Below are positions 22,419 to 34,068 of a DNA stretch of 57,562 nucleotides, piece by piece; positions within the stretch are counted from its first letter, which is position 1, and each line of letters starts with the position of its first letter. The notes under the pieces were generated by a model that saw only the letters and a program-made list of their open reading frames with translations, had not been told where the DNA came from and searched no databases. Origin of the DNA: Proteromonas lacertae. Its lineage: Eukaryota > Sar > Bigyra > Opalinata > Proteromonadidae. The position numbers and the translations under genes were made by a program. Location: contig NGBS01001191.1 in NCBI GenBank assembly GCA_002245135.1, positions 1 to 57,562 of the forward strand, in the 5' to 3' direction.

Positions 22419-24018
22419 ATGTCAGAAGAAGTATATCCGACAATAGGTGAATGTACGAATGGAGTAGATACAGATGATAATGGTGTGACAAGTATATTGA
22501 TAATTAGTAATAAATTTTGTTTAGGTCTTGAAAGTTTATGTCCAAACTGTGAGAAGAATGGTGTGACGAAGATATTATTAACCAAAATCCCATTTTTTCG
22601 AGATATAATCTTGATGGCTTTTGAATGTATATTTTATGAAAATTATATAATAAAATGAAAAATAATACTGAAATTGAATAGGTGGTCATTGTGGTTTTAA
22701 GAATAGTGAAGTTCAAAGTGGAAGTGAAATATCAGAAAAAGGTTGTTTATATCACTTTAACAGTTTCAAATGAAAAAGTATGATTTGTAATTTATTTAAT
22801 GTATGTTTGTGAATAGGATTTGAATCGACAAGTAATAAAGTCCAATTCTGGTGTAGTTCGAATTCCTGAGTTAGATTTTGAAATTCCTTCCATAACTCAA
22901 CAAGGAGTATTATCAACAATAGAAGGTATAATAATGTCTGCTCGAGATGCGATATTAATGGGTCAAGAAGAACGAAGAAAGATCGATCCAACAGTAACAG
23001 CTCAAATAGATTTATTTATTCAAAATCTATCAAAGTATTTTTTCATTGTTTGTTTATTTATTTATTTACTAGATTAATAACTCCAGAAGGAATGCCATTC
23101 CATTTTATATTAGATGATCCAGCAGGTCAATCTTTTATAGAGAATCCCTATGCTCCACACAGTGATCCAAGATTAGAAATGAATACATATTTCCGAACAA
23201 AAGAACAACAAATAGCTTTAGGAGTTGCTTTACCAGATGATATAGCCAATGAGAATGGAGAAGAGAATAAAGATGAAAATGTAAGTGATTATGATAGTTT
23301 AAAGATAAAAGAAGAAAAGATCCGTTTTGATAGTAGTAGTACAAATACTGAGAAAGAAGTGATGGAATTTGAAACAAATTGCTATGCTTGTAGTAAGAAA
23401 GGTTCAACGAAGATGTGTGTAACAGATATACCTAATTTCAAAGAAATAATAATAATGTCATTTCAATGTGATCATTGTGGATATAAATGTAATGAAATAA
23501 AAGGAGGAGGTGCAATTCCAAGTGAAGGTGAAATAATCACATTGAAAGTGACAAAAGAAACAAGTCATGAAGATTTAACTCGAGATTTTATCAAAAGTGA
23601 TTCAGCTGAAATAGAAATACCAGAATTAGATTTCAGTATGGAACCTGGAACAATGGGTGGAATGTATACTTCAGTTGAAGGTGTATTAGCAGTAATAATT
23701 GAGAAAATTGGAATGGGATTGAATTATTATTTTGATGGAGATTCAGCTGCAAAAGAAAGAAAAGTTGAATTTGAAAAATTTATAAATGAGTTAAAACTAT
23801 GCAAAGATGGAAAGAGAGATTTTAGTTTGATAGTAAAAGATCCATTAGCTAATAGTTGGATATTCAGTCCATGTGAAGTTGATGAAAGATTAAAAGTCGA
23901 AAAATATACACGTTCTGAAGAAGAGAATGAAGATTTAGGAATATTAGACATGAAAACTGATAATTATACAACTGAATTAACGACAATAAATGATGGAGAG
24001 AAAGAAGAAGAAAAGTGA
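22419..24018 (+). CDS. ZPR1: ZPR1 zinc-finger protein, copy 1
   Basis: ZPR1 is an eEF1A-binding protein/chaperone with a duplicated C4 zinc finger plus beta-barrel architecture. First module: [20 protein letters not shown]...[12 protein letters not shown], then [20 protein letters not shown], then [16 protein letters not shown]. Second module: [20 protein letters not shown]...[36 protein letters not shown], then [13 protein letters not shown]. All eight zinc Cys are present. Exons are 22419-22626, 22682-22777, 22817-23034 and 23073-24018. One +1 frame change is required in exon 2 near 22737-22742 (an A run before GGTTG), and the second copy of the gene shares it. The protein is about 490 aa, normal for the family. 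Confidence 0.93.
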
Positions 24019-24185
24019 AAGTTGATTGGCTTGTTTTTATTTTTTCAAGTTTTAGTTTAATAAAAATTGTGTTGTATTCACTATATGTCATGCAATAAGA
24101 AAATCATTAACATGCAAAAATTAATGAAGATTGAATTGTATCCGTTATAATGGTGATGAGTCAAACTGTTTGTCGTTAATAAATA

Positions 24186-24199
24186 GCTTTTCAAAGCTG
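24186..24199. promoter_or_regulatory. AGCTTT/AAAGCT palindrome upstream of PP2A B56
   Basis: A perfect 14-nt palindrome (AGCTTT, TC centre, AAAGCT) lies 37 bp upstream of the preferred ATG at 24237. It is related to the RGCTTG dyads seen at MCM4 and H3. Regulatory meaning is inferred. Confidence 0.3.
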
Positions 24200-24236
24200 T
24201 TTTATGAGCATTGTATTGTTACAAAATAAATATCAC

Positions 24237-25870
24237 ATGGATGCATCACCAGAACCAGAAATACTAGACACACTAGTAAAAGATGACAAGATTGAAGAAG
24301 ATATCAACTCACGCGACTCATTCCTTCAAAACCATATCATTGTAAGTAAATTAGTAGAAGATAGAAAGATCTTAGAAGGAAGATGTATTAAACTTAGAAA
24401 ATCCTCCAGACAGTTAAACCCTACATACTCTGAACCTTACCACAATCCTCCTGCAGCAGATAGTAAAGACTCTTCAAGAAGGTTTAGTGTGACAGAACCA
24501 GATAAAAACGAAATATCTCGTATTCGTATTTGTATTTAGTATATAGTGTCATTACCACCACAAAAACTCTATAAAATATTAGCTGCCCATATTGGCTCAT
24601 GTTATTTTGTGTATGAACATAATTATTCTATTCAATCAATAGAACTATGACTGACTATACCGATAATATTAATCGTGCTATACTAATAACAGTATTTATA
24701 TAATATATATTATAATTCCTTAGAGAATTGATCAATTATCTGATTTATTAAACCAAGCTCCTGATATCTTTCTGTCAAAAGACTGTATGGATTCTTTCAT
24801 TGGATTAATTCAAAGTCATTTATGTTATGATCAATTAATTCAACACCCACCTTCAACAGCAGATGATGATTATGATATAGAATCTCCCTATTGGGATATA
24901 AGAGAGAGAATATACGATTTAATGATACAATATATCAATTCAGATAGAGCATCTTCTTCTATGACTTTGACTATGATTAATAATAAGTTTTTATCTGATT
25001 TAATGAGTAATTTTAATAGTGCAGATGAGAGAGAAAGAGATAAATTGAAAGTACTTATTCATAAGTATATGTTTTATTTTTTTATTATTTAAATAGTATT
25101 TATAAACGTCTATCTAAAAGAAGATTATTTATAAGAAAGAGAATGTTTGATATATTAATGACTGCAGTAGAAACTGATGAAATGTGCATTGGAGCTGGAG
25201 AAATGTTTGAAATTATATCTTGCATTATCAAAGGATTAGCACCACCATTGAGAAAAGAATATCATGATATTGTACCACATATATTGATAGAATGCCTTAG
25301 AGTATATATATATTATTTAATATCAATTAGATTAAAAATCTAAGTCAAGTTTCTGATAGATTAATCTATTGTTTTGAAAGATTAGTAGCTAAAGATCATT
25401 CATTAGTTAAAACTATTTTGGTTGGATTTTTAAAACATTGGCCTAAAGCTAATTCTACTAAACAATTGTCATTCTTTGAAATGTTACAAGTTATATTCAG
25501 ATATACTAATGAAGATGATATTTTGTCTATTATTAATCCTATATTGTCAAGAATATTATTATCGTTAAAATCTAAAGATTTTAGAGTTGTTCATCAAGCT
25601 AGTTCGTTATTATTTATGTCTAGATCTTTGTTAAATTGTACAAGTAAAATACCATTGACATGCCCATTATTGAATGTTATTGATACTCTACATATGATTT
25701 CTACTTCATTCTGGAATGAGCAAGCAAGAACTACTGCAACTTATGCTTATAAGTTAATTTTATTGCAAGTGAAAAAGGCAGCGCTTGATGAGAGTCAGAA
25801 GAATGAAATTCAGAAGTTTGAAAATGAAAAGAAAAAATTGTTTGATTGGATTCGTGAGATGAATCAATAA
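24237..25870 (+). CDS. PP2A regulatory subunit B56 (B')
   Basis: B56 subunits direct protein phosphatase 2A to LxxIxE-bearing substrates. Family signatures read in order: ERERDKLKVLIHKIYKRLSK, RLFIRKRMFDILMTAVE, GAGEMFEIISCIIKGLAPPL, DRLIYCFERLVAKDHSLVK, TILVGFLKHWPKANSTKQLS and FFEMLQVIF, then IINPILSRILLSLKSKDFRV. These match human B56 ([56 protein letters not shown]). The C-terminus is helical (KKLFDWIREMNQ). There are four or five short introns. The 24540-24720 stretch contains coding text (SLPPQKLYKILAAHIGSC) and one required frame change near 24650. I prefer the second ATG (MDASPEPEI); an upstream in-frame ATG exists at 24204. Confidence 0.88.
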
Positions 25871-25985
25871 CTCTGTACGTTTGTAGATTAATATTAAATA
25901 TTTCTTGTTATTTAAACGATAAAATCATTATGTATGATGATTTTTGTGTTGGCTTGAGATTTTAGCTTGAGAAATATTTATTTAA

Positions 25986-27041
25986 ATGAAGAGAAAATTG
26001 GAGTATAATCAAGAAATATATTGTAGAGATGCATCATTGCCAGTAAATGATAGACTTGCCAAGACTAGATTCACAGATTTCTGTAGAATTAAGAAAATAG
26101 ATCCAAATATTGATATTAAACAGTCTGGACCTCCTCATAATCCTATGTTTACAGCAAGGTATATAAATGAGGAATTATATCTTATAGTATTGACTTAAAT
26201 GTTGATGAGCATGTTTTCAATTGTGTAGCTTTTCATAAAAAGAAGAAAGAAGCAGAGCTGCTAGTTTGTTTGGAATTTGAAAGTCAGTTAAAAGCTGCTG
26301 GCATTTCTTACATAGAAGGAAACAAATACCTTCAAAATCCTCCTAAGAAGATTAAGGAAGATAAAACATCCAATTTAAATACATATAGTAGATTAATTCA
26401 ACAATCAAAAGATGCAATTATAGGATATTGCAGTTATCATAAAATAGCAGAACCACCTATCGAATATACTTCTGAAGGTCCTTCTCATGATTTAACACAT
26501 ATATGTAGTTTAACTTTACCTGATTATACTCATTTTGATGCTCATTTACAGCCTTCATTTAAAACTATAACAGTATCAAGCAAACTAAAGAAAAAAGCAA
26601 CTCAATTCGCATATATAAAAGCAGCAATAGAATTATCATTAATGAATCCTGAACATGTGAAGCAAGAACCAGAGATATGGAATTATATATATCCGAATGA
26701 TCCGATCACAGTAAAAGTTGATAATGAAGGTGAAATATTAGGCATTAATAAAATGAATCAAACAGTACCAACTCAAGTACCTCAAATACAACAAATTCCA
26801 CAAATTCAAGTACCACCTCCTGTAGAACCAATATTACCACCACAAATACCACAAATAAATCTACCATTTCAACAATTACCATATATATGTGATACACATC
26901 CAGAATTAGATCCAAGAATGGCATTGTACAATAGTCAGAATGAGAATACAATCAATAATACAACTGTAAATCCAAACGTCAATTCAAACACTAATACGAA
27001 TGTGAATATGAATAATGTTTCTGAGAAAAGAAAAATTGAAG

Positions 27042-27074
<33 letters not shown>

Positions 27075-30000
27075 TTGATGTCAAAGAGACAGAAAGTTGA
27101 TAATAATAATGCTACAGTTTTGAGTAATCCAATTAGTAATTCAAGTATTAGAGAAAATCAAATCAATAATAATAATGATGAATATACTGACGTAAAACCT
27201 GTAATGCCTGTAATTGATGTAACAATAAATAATGATATTGAACCACCACCTGGTGCTATGATTAATATTCAACATCCAACATCAACAACAGATGCTACTA
27301 CAATTGAGGATGTAAATAAGGAAATGAATGAAATGAATTTTACAGTTGATAATCCTGATAATATAACAGGTGAACAAGTATTGTCAATATTACAAATGAT
27401 TGCAAATTTGTATATATATATAGATCATTTTTATTATTCTATATCTTATAGTAATCCTCGTTATAAAATTGATACAAGTGGTGCTCCTCATCAACAAATT
27501 CATAAATGTAGTTATACAATACCTGGATGTATGTAAATCATATATATAATTATTGATTTATAGATATTTTGGGTTTAACAAGTAATATTGAATGTAGTGG
27601 CAGTAGTTATCGAAAGCATGAAGCTGAAAGAAATAGTTTAATCAACTGTTACTACAAAATTAAAGTATATAAGAATATTTATCCTTTTTAATGTTGATAG
27701 AAAATCAATCCCAATTTCATTCAAAATTTTATAAATATCTTCAAAACACATAATATAAGAAAGATATTCTCTTTGGCAATACCACAACCAACAATTGTAT
27801 TAAATTCCATTAATGTTATGAATTAGATTAAAATCTTGTCTTTACAGAATTCTCATGTAGTTATAGAGAATGAAGAAAATGCTTTAAATACATCAAATAA
27901 TATACTTAGCAAATTATTCAAATCAAAATTTCCAAATGAAACAGAAGAAAAGAAAAAAGAAAGAAGAAATAACTCATCAAAATCACTTCAAATACATTTA
28001 TTGAACAATAATTCAAATAGTAAAATGGATGAAATAATACAGTCTGTTGCTTTCAAACCAAGTATAAAAATAGAATTTATAATAAAATATATAATATAAT
28101 AATGAAATAGATAACAATGATATATGGTAAAGCTGGAAGTGGAAAATCAACCAAAGTTCCTCAATGTATATTTGAAAAGTGTATATCTGAAGGAAATGGT
28201 GGAGAATGTAATATATGTGTTATTCAACCATCAAGATTAACAGCCATACTTACAGCAAAGCGAGTTGCATTTGAAAGAGGTGAAAGTATTGGTAAAACTA
28301 TCTTTTATCAAACAAAGATGGGTGATTTTAATCCTGATGATAATGGTTCAATTGTCTATATGACTCCTATTATATTTATAAAGAGATTATTATATAATAA
28401 TAATCTTGATGAATTTAGTCATGTTGTAATTGATAATGTTGATAATAGAGATTTATATTCTGATTTTATTTTGGTATATATATCATATAAATATAGTTAT
28501 GCATTTTTTTTAGTATTTAATGAAAATATTATTAAAAAAGAGAAATGATTTAAAACTGATTTTGTTTAGTTCTTTACCACAAATGACATTGTTTCAAGGA
28601 TTATTATAATTGTTATAATCCAGTCATTGAAATGGATATGAAACAGAATGATGTTAGAATAATTTACTTGGAGAACAATAATGATAAACAGCAGGATAAT
28701 AATGATGAAAACAACAATAATTACTATAATAGCAATTGTGATAAAACTCATGCATTGATTAATTATGACAGTATTACAAAGATAATAGAAACTAATTATG
28801 AAGAAGGTAAGATTAATAGTAAAGTATTGGTATTTCTACCAGATATAAACACTATAATGTCATGTAAAAGAGAATTGAATAATAGCAAATACAAAGATAA
28901 ATATGAAATTGAAATATTACATATATCATTTTTTAATATAACGATAATATTTTATATATTTTTCTTAATTATGATTGTAAGAGTATATTTCAGAAGAGAA
29001 TCAAGTAAATCTATTTAGTAGTGAATCAGGAGATAAGATGAAGATAATTCTATCAACTGATATAGCAGAATCACTTATTTCAATTAATAACGTTGATATA
29101 GTTATAGATTCATGTTTAACAAAACGAGAATTATTTGATATAGAGAATGGAGTATCAAAATCAACAATACAATATGCAGATAAATCAAAACTATACAAAA
29201 GAATATGTCAAATACATAATAATAATGATAATAATGGGGTTTGTTATAGATTAATATCAAATCAATGTTTTGAAGAATTGCCTGAATTTTCTCCATCAGA
29301 TATTACTTGTAGTTTAGTTGATGAAATATGTTTATATATTTTAGCATTTGATTTAGGAAATCCAATTTATGTAATGAATAAAATGATTGAAGTAACACCT
29401 GAAGAATTAGTGACATTTTCTTTAGATAGACTTATTTCATTAAGAGCAATACATAGAAATGATCAATTAGTTTATAATATACTTCCACTTGGTTATAGTT
29501 TAGTAGCATTACCTCTTACTCCATCAATAAGTAAGATGTTGTATTTATCATCCATATTTCACTGTATGTCTATTTCTTTGATTATTATTGGTATTATTAC
29601 CATTGGCGATGTTTTTATATATGATGATAAAATGATAAGAGATATAAGAGACAAGTATAAATATCTTTTATTATATTGAATAGAAAGTTTAGTTTTTGTA
29701 AAGAGAATTACAGCGATCTTATTTGTTCGGCTTATGCTTATAAAGTTTGGAAAGCTAATAAAAGTGTAAGTGAGAAAGATGAAATAGAGTTTTGTAGTAA
29801 TAATTATTTAAATATTGATGTATTAAGGAATATTGAATCATTTGTAAATGATATGGATAATTTATTTACTCAACTTGGTTATAAATCATCATCATTATCA
29901 TCATCAACAGATATAGATGTATATAATTGTTATAATTAATATATATATATATATATATATACTTCATTTAGAATGAAAGTGAATATTTATTGAGTCAATC

Positions 30001-30516
30001 ATTGTTGTGTGTTGCCTATTATTCAAATACTGTTCAACATATTACTGTATTGATTTATTCATATTTATTCGTTCTTTAGAAAGACATTTATCAATCTAAT
30101 GGTGAGAAGCATTTAATATTATCGAAATACTCTTGTTTAAAACATAAGGTATTTAATCAAAAACAAAACACTTATTATTTATATTCAGTATATTATTATA
30201 TAAATCATATGTTGAATAATAGATATGTGAAGAAAATGGATATAAAAATGTATGTCAATTATCGAATGTAAGACCAATATCAATGGCTATTTTTGGATGT
30301 GATTTTAAACAATACGATGAATTCTATAAATTGTGTCTATTAGATGATTGGATTCTTCTTAGATGTGATGAAATGACATTCAATTTAATCAACACAATCA
30401 AAAGTCAAATTGATACATTTTTGGATGAATATATAAACAATAAATTAGATGAAGAAAAAACAACACCTACAAATACTCTTACAGACATTTTCTTAACATT
30501 ATTGAAATATGTGTAA
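25986..30516 (+). CDS. DHX9/Maleless-like dsRNA-binding DExH protein, helicase motifs degenerate
   Basis: The N-terminal half has dsRNA-binding folds (NPMFTASIDLNVDEH near 26150; PPIEYTSEGPSHDLTHICSL near 26460 with KKKATQFAYIKAAIEL; a third near 27450, NPRYKIDTSGAPHQQIH). These alternate with Gln/Pro- and Asn-rich linkers. The second half follows DHX9: motif I GKAGSGKST (28130), Ia QPSRLTAILTAKRVA, then V ILSTDIAESLISINNVD and the DHX9 C-terminal modules (EFCSNNYLNIDVLRN; CQLSNVRPISMAIFG; LLDDWILLRCDEM). Motif II is DNVD instead of DExH, motif III reads SSL instead of SAT, and motif VI (QRxGRAGR) is replaced by KRICQIHNNN. ATP hydrolysis is therefore unlikely, and an RNA-binding scaffold is more probable. 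About a dozen short introns are present. A +1 frame change occurs in the AAT-repeat tract near 27090, so two adjacent genes cannot be wholly excluded. Confidence 0.75.
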
Positions 30517-30588
30517 TTCTTTGTTTTTTATTGTTCAAATAAACCCAATAAACAAAATATAATAACTCAAACATTTATTAATTAAGAA

Positions 30589-31818
30589 TTATCCCATTTG
30601 TTTTCTTGGAATCTTGTTATCAAAGTAATCAACAACAAATTGTTTCATTTTATCATATTCCATAGCTCCATCATATTCATAATAAGCACCATCTTGTAAT
30701 ATATCAGTTACAAACAAAGCTGGTGTTTTTGTGATATGAGTCAATCCTCTAATTTGTTCAGTTACTTTATTCTCTACATTACCAATAATAAAGGCAGCAC
30801 TTTCTCTTCTTAATTCACTAGCAATCTTCTCAAATCCACTCTTAATCTTCTCATCATTACCAGTAATACAAAATACACATGGTTTTTCATTAATAGCCTT
30901 TGGATTGCTTGTTACATCGAATACTGGTGCTGGAATCCATGGATATCCGTCTGGTTCAGCAACCATAGCATCTCTACCATCAAATCTTATTCTATGTCCA
31001 TTTTCATCAAATAAGCAAACACAAGGAATGGTTTTAATACCTTGACTATTGTATAATGGATCACGTCTCTTATCTCCGAAGGGAATAGCGTATGTTCCCA
31101 TATGACTGAAGTAATCTAAGAAGGGTTGTTCTTCTCTATCTCGAGATACCCACACAATTGGGAAATCTATTCCTTTTTCTGTTAATTTATTATGTATTTC
31201 GACTAAGGTTGGTGTGAAACCTCTGCAAGATGGACACCAACTTGCTGAGAAGTATAATCCGAAGATTTTGCCTTTCAATATGTCAGATTTGATTATGGTC
31301 TTGTTGGCGTCTTTGTATAAGTCACCTTCTAATAAATCATAGATTGTCTTCTTGCTCCAAGGATATTCTGCAACATCTGGATCTTCAGCAATCATTGATC
31401 TAGCATTTTCATTGATTAATTCACCATCTGGTCCAAGCATGACTAATGTTGGAATGCCAGTGACATGGAACTTAGCATTAAGTGCTTTTCTGACATCTTC
31501 TTTTTCGTATGGAATTGCTAACCAAGGCATTTTTCCAAAGTATTCTTTAAAGCCTTCCATATCATTATCCCATGAACAGAATACAACTTCGAAATTTTTG
31601 CCAGCAGCTTGTAATTTTGCATAAGCAGCTTTTAATAATGGCGTAAATTGTCTGCATGGACCACACCAGATAGCTCTACATGAATAAAATATTTAATCAT
31701 ACGTGAAATAGATACCAACATATGTTTTAGGTAGCTTTTCAGCTGTCTTGTATGTTTTACCACTAGCATCAATTAATTCTGGTCCTAATAATGCTTCGTA
31801 TGGGTTAGGAGCTGACAT
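30589..31818 (-). CDS. NXN-like: Nucleoredoxin-like protein with tandem thioredoxin folds
   Basis: This is a cytosolic/nuclear redox protein. The start is MSAPNPYEALLGPELIDASG at 31818. A single 27-nt intron (31676-31702) is removed to give GIYFTAIWCGPCRQFTPLL. Two tryparedoxin/nucleoredoxin domains each have a CxxC: WCGPC in the first and LYFSASWCPSCRGFTPTL in the second. Both are followed by the family IPTLVML / IPCVCLF cis-Pro motif. A third PDI-like domain without CxxC completes the protein (FCITGNDEKIKSGFEKIASE, then HITKTPALFVTDI). At about 400 aa it matches metazoan and plant nucleoredoxins. No signal peptide is present. It is co-oriented with and 161 bp downstream of sphingosine kinase. 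Confidence 0.92.
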
Positions 31819-31979
31819 ATCTTAATAAAATTCTAAAAGAAATTCTTAAATCTTCTGCAAGAAAACTGAAGAATTTTACATACAAATACATGTCATTTAC
31901 ATGGTTGGTTATTTTTATTTTTTGAATTTTCATCAGCTAATAACAAATACAACATGCAAAATGCAAATTAATTAACGTA

Positions 31980-33539
31980 TTAAAAGCTAAGAAGGTTCAT
32001 AGCATTATGAAGAACTTCACCTTGAATTGTTTTGTTACTGTCGTAATTCTCACCATCTATATCAAGATAACTTCCTTTCACTGATAATCTATATGCAAGG
32101 GCATGAATAACTTCTCCATTTCCATAGCTCAATACTTTCTCAAGTTTATCTTTAGTATTATCACCTAATTATACAAATTAAGAAATAACAATGTATACAT
32201 ATATATGCATAATAATATATTCAAAAAAAAGATATGATAATAAATAAATTCAACAACTCCAGACTTTTACAGTTTTTAACCATATAAATAGTAAAATAAC
32301 CTTCATTCATTTTAGTTTTTGGATCAACAGACATATCAACACTGAAATAAGAACTTGTCAAACTCAAAATACCAATAAAATTACCTTCTTTTCTAACCCA
32401 TCTACTATCATCATCAGGGATAGGTTGATTAATATCTGGTAAATACTGATACTTTGGTTTATCTTCATTATTAGATGGATTGAATGGAGGAATTACAGTC
32501 TTTTCATCATATGGTAAATAATATATAACACCTTCATAAGATCTTAATCTAAATAATGCATTATAAATACTCTAATAAAAATAAATAATAAATAATAAAA
32601 TATAAATATACAATAACTGGAAATCTAGTACTTCCCATCCATCTCATTCCTTCACTCTCAAAATCAGTATCAGCAATAAAACCCCATAACATTGCCAGTA
32701 TTGAATAAAATTGATTATTTTCTACATTCATTAATGTCAAATCTCTAGGTTTGACTTTTCCTCTAACACAATACAATGTAGCTGTATCTACATCGACAGA
32801 TTGATTATTATCATTTAAAATCGTACAAACTATTCCACAACCAGATCCACCTAATAAACAACCAATTGGAATTTTGATACATTCTTTCCAATCATCTTTT
32901 CTATTCATTATTCCATTTACAAATTCATGAATCATTCCATCTCCACTACATATTAATATTTCATCATATTTTTCAGGTTTGAATTCTTTTTCTGCATAAT
33001 TTCTAGCAAAATCTGCAGAGGTTGTGACTATTTCTTCGTATGTTAGAAATGCATTGTCTAATACTGGTTTTATTCTTACATTATATTTCTTTAATGTTTT
33101 TCCATCACCTCCTATTGGATTGATTAGTAATAATGCTTTTCTTTTCAATGAATTATAGTTCTTTATTGGATCATCATTTTCTATATCAAATACTACTTTA
33201 AAAAAAAGTTTGACAAAATCTAACAGGCACTTGTAATTTTCATCTTCCTTACCATCAAAAACAAAACTGTCTACATTCATTACTCTTTTTTTACCTTTAA
33301 ATACAAAACTGAATATGTCTATAGTGAAAATTGTTTCTCGATTTCCGTTTATTGTAATATTAAATAGATCAATTGTCTTGTAATGTAAGAACATCTTTTC
33401 AGAATTGCTAAAAATAGTTATACTATCAGGATTTAGAACTATTTTCTAAAATGTAAAAGTAAGCAGATAATACTGAATCATTATTATTATATTTCCCAAT
33501 TATCATACATTCATTTCTAGATTTAGGCACTTCTGCCAT
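31980..33539 (-). CDS. SPHK-like: Sphingosine kinase (lipid kinase, DAGK catalytic fold)
   Basis: It phosphorylates sphingoid bases to sphingosine-1-phosphate. The start is MAEVPKSRNECMIIGKYNNN, then a 28-nt intron (33446-33473). The N-terminal part is PH-like. The catalytic part reads LLINPIGGDGKTLKKYNVRI, the substrate loop YDEILICSGDGMIHEFVNG, RKDDW, then GGSGCG where the family has GSGN. The SPHK-specific stretches follow: MLWGFIADTDFESEGMRWMG and LRSYEGVIYYLP. The last exons give FIGILSLTSSYFSVDMSVDP, YFTIYMVKNCKSLELL, and KLEKVLSYGNGEV...YLDIDGE. Introns are near 32577-32616 and before the last exon. A T8 run near 32222 probably needs one base fewer. The Asn-to-Cys change in the nucleotide-binding loop is unusual. 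Confidence 0.9.
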
Positions 33540-33544
33540 TGTCA

Positions 33545-33577
33545 GCTTCAAAAAATCAAAATTAGATTTTTTGAAGC
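33545..33577. promoter_or_regulatory. 13-bp perfect inverted repeat in the SPHK/TAF13 divergent promoter
   Basis: GCTTCAAAAAATC (33545-33557) and GATTTTTTGAAGC (33565-33577) are perfect inverse complements around a 7-nt loop. They occupy the first third of the 99 bp between the start codons of sphingosine kinase and TAF13. The repeat is only 6 bp from the SPHK start, so it could also act in that mRNA's 5' leader as a hairpin. Confidence 0.4.
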
Positions 33578-33638
33578 ACAAACTTATTCGAGCTTTTCAT
33601 TTCACAAGCCAAACTTATTTTATTTTATTATTTTATTC

Positions 33639-34040
33639 ATGAACAGAGATTGTTTATACGAATATGAACCTTATCATCCATATCTAGACTTGAGTAGATA
33701 TGATTTATCAGCAGATGGTATTAATATAAAGTATAAATCGTCTTAGTAAGAGAAATGATGTATGGATTTGGAGATAATGTTCAAACTATACCTCAAACTG
33801 TTAATTTAATGGAAGCAATAGCAAAGGATTATTTACAAACAATAGTATTGATGAATTGAATTATTTTGATAGATAAATAAAACATTTGATCAATTAGAAT
33901 GTCGTGGTGGAAAATTAGATGAAGAAGTATTCCTTTACACAATTAGAGATGACAGAGAGAAATTTGAAAGAGCAAAATATTTGTTGTTTGAAAGTAAAGA
34001 CATTAGATCAGCAAGAAATGAGGTACCAGATGATGACTAA
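33639..34040 (+). CDS. TAF13: TFIID subunit TAF13
   Basis: TAF13 is a histone-fold subunit that pairs with TAF11 in TFIID. Exon 1 begins MNRDCLYEYEPYHPYLDLSR. After an intron the hallmark REMMYGFGDNVQTIPQTVNL appears (human: RCMMYGFGDDQNPYTESVDI), then MEAIAKDYLQTI. After a second short intron (near 33847-33874) comes VFLYTIRDDREKFERAKYLL (human: IVFLIRKDPRKFARVKDLL), ending ESKDIRSARNEVPDDD. At about 115 aa the size is right. The Tyr-rich N-terminal extension is lineage-specific. It is divergent from sphingosine kinase and convergent with TXNL4B (28 bp between stops). Confidence 0.93.
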
Positions 34041-34068
34041 ATTAATTTATAAATTATAAAATATTTAT

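Larger units (their letters stand above)
21468..24018. repeat. Segmental duplication, copy 1 (PSMB4 + ZPR1)
   Basis: About 2.55 kb is repeated almost identically at 55013-57562, in the same orientation, 33.5 kb away. It covers a whole divergent gene pair and their shared promoter. Identity begins abruptly at TATAATATATTAAAATG just past the FAM177-like gene. No terminal inverted repeats, target-site duplications or transposase are visible, so it is a segmental copy rather than a transposon. Confidence 0.95.

Noticed and set aside
24541-24722. Long non-coding intron or snoRNA in the PP2A gene
   Set aside because: Most of the stretch translates as plausible coding text (SLPPQKLYKILAAHIGSC, then TDYTDNINRAILITRIDQLS) with one frame change. 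No paired C and D boxes at proper spacing.
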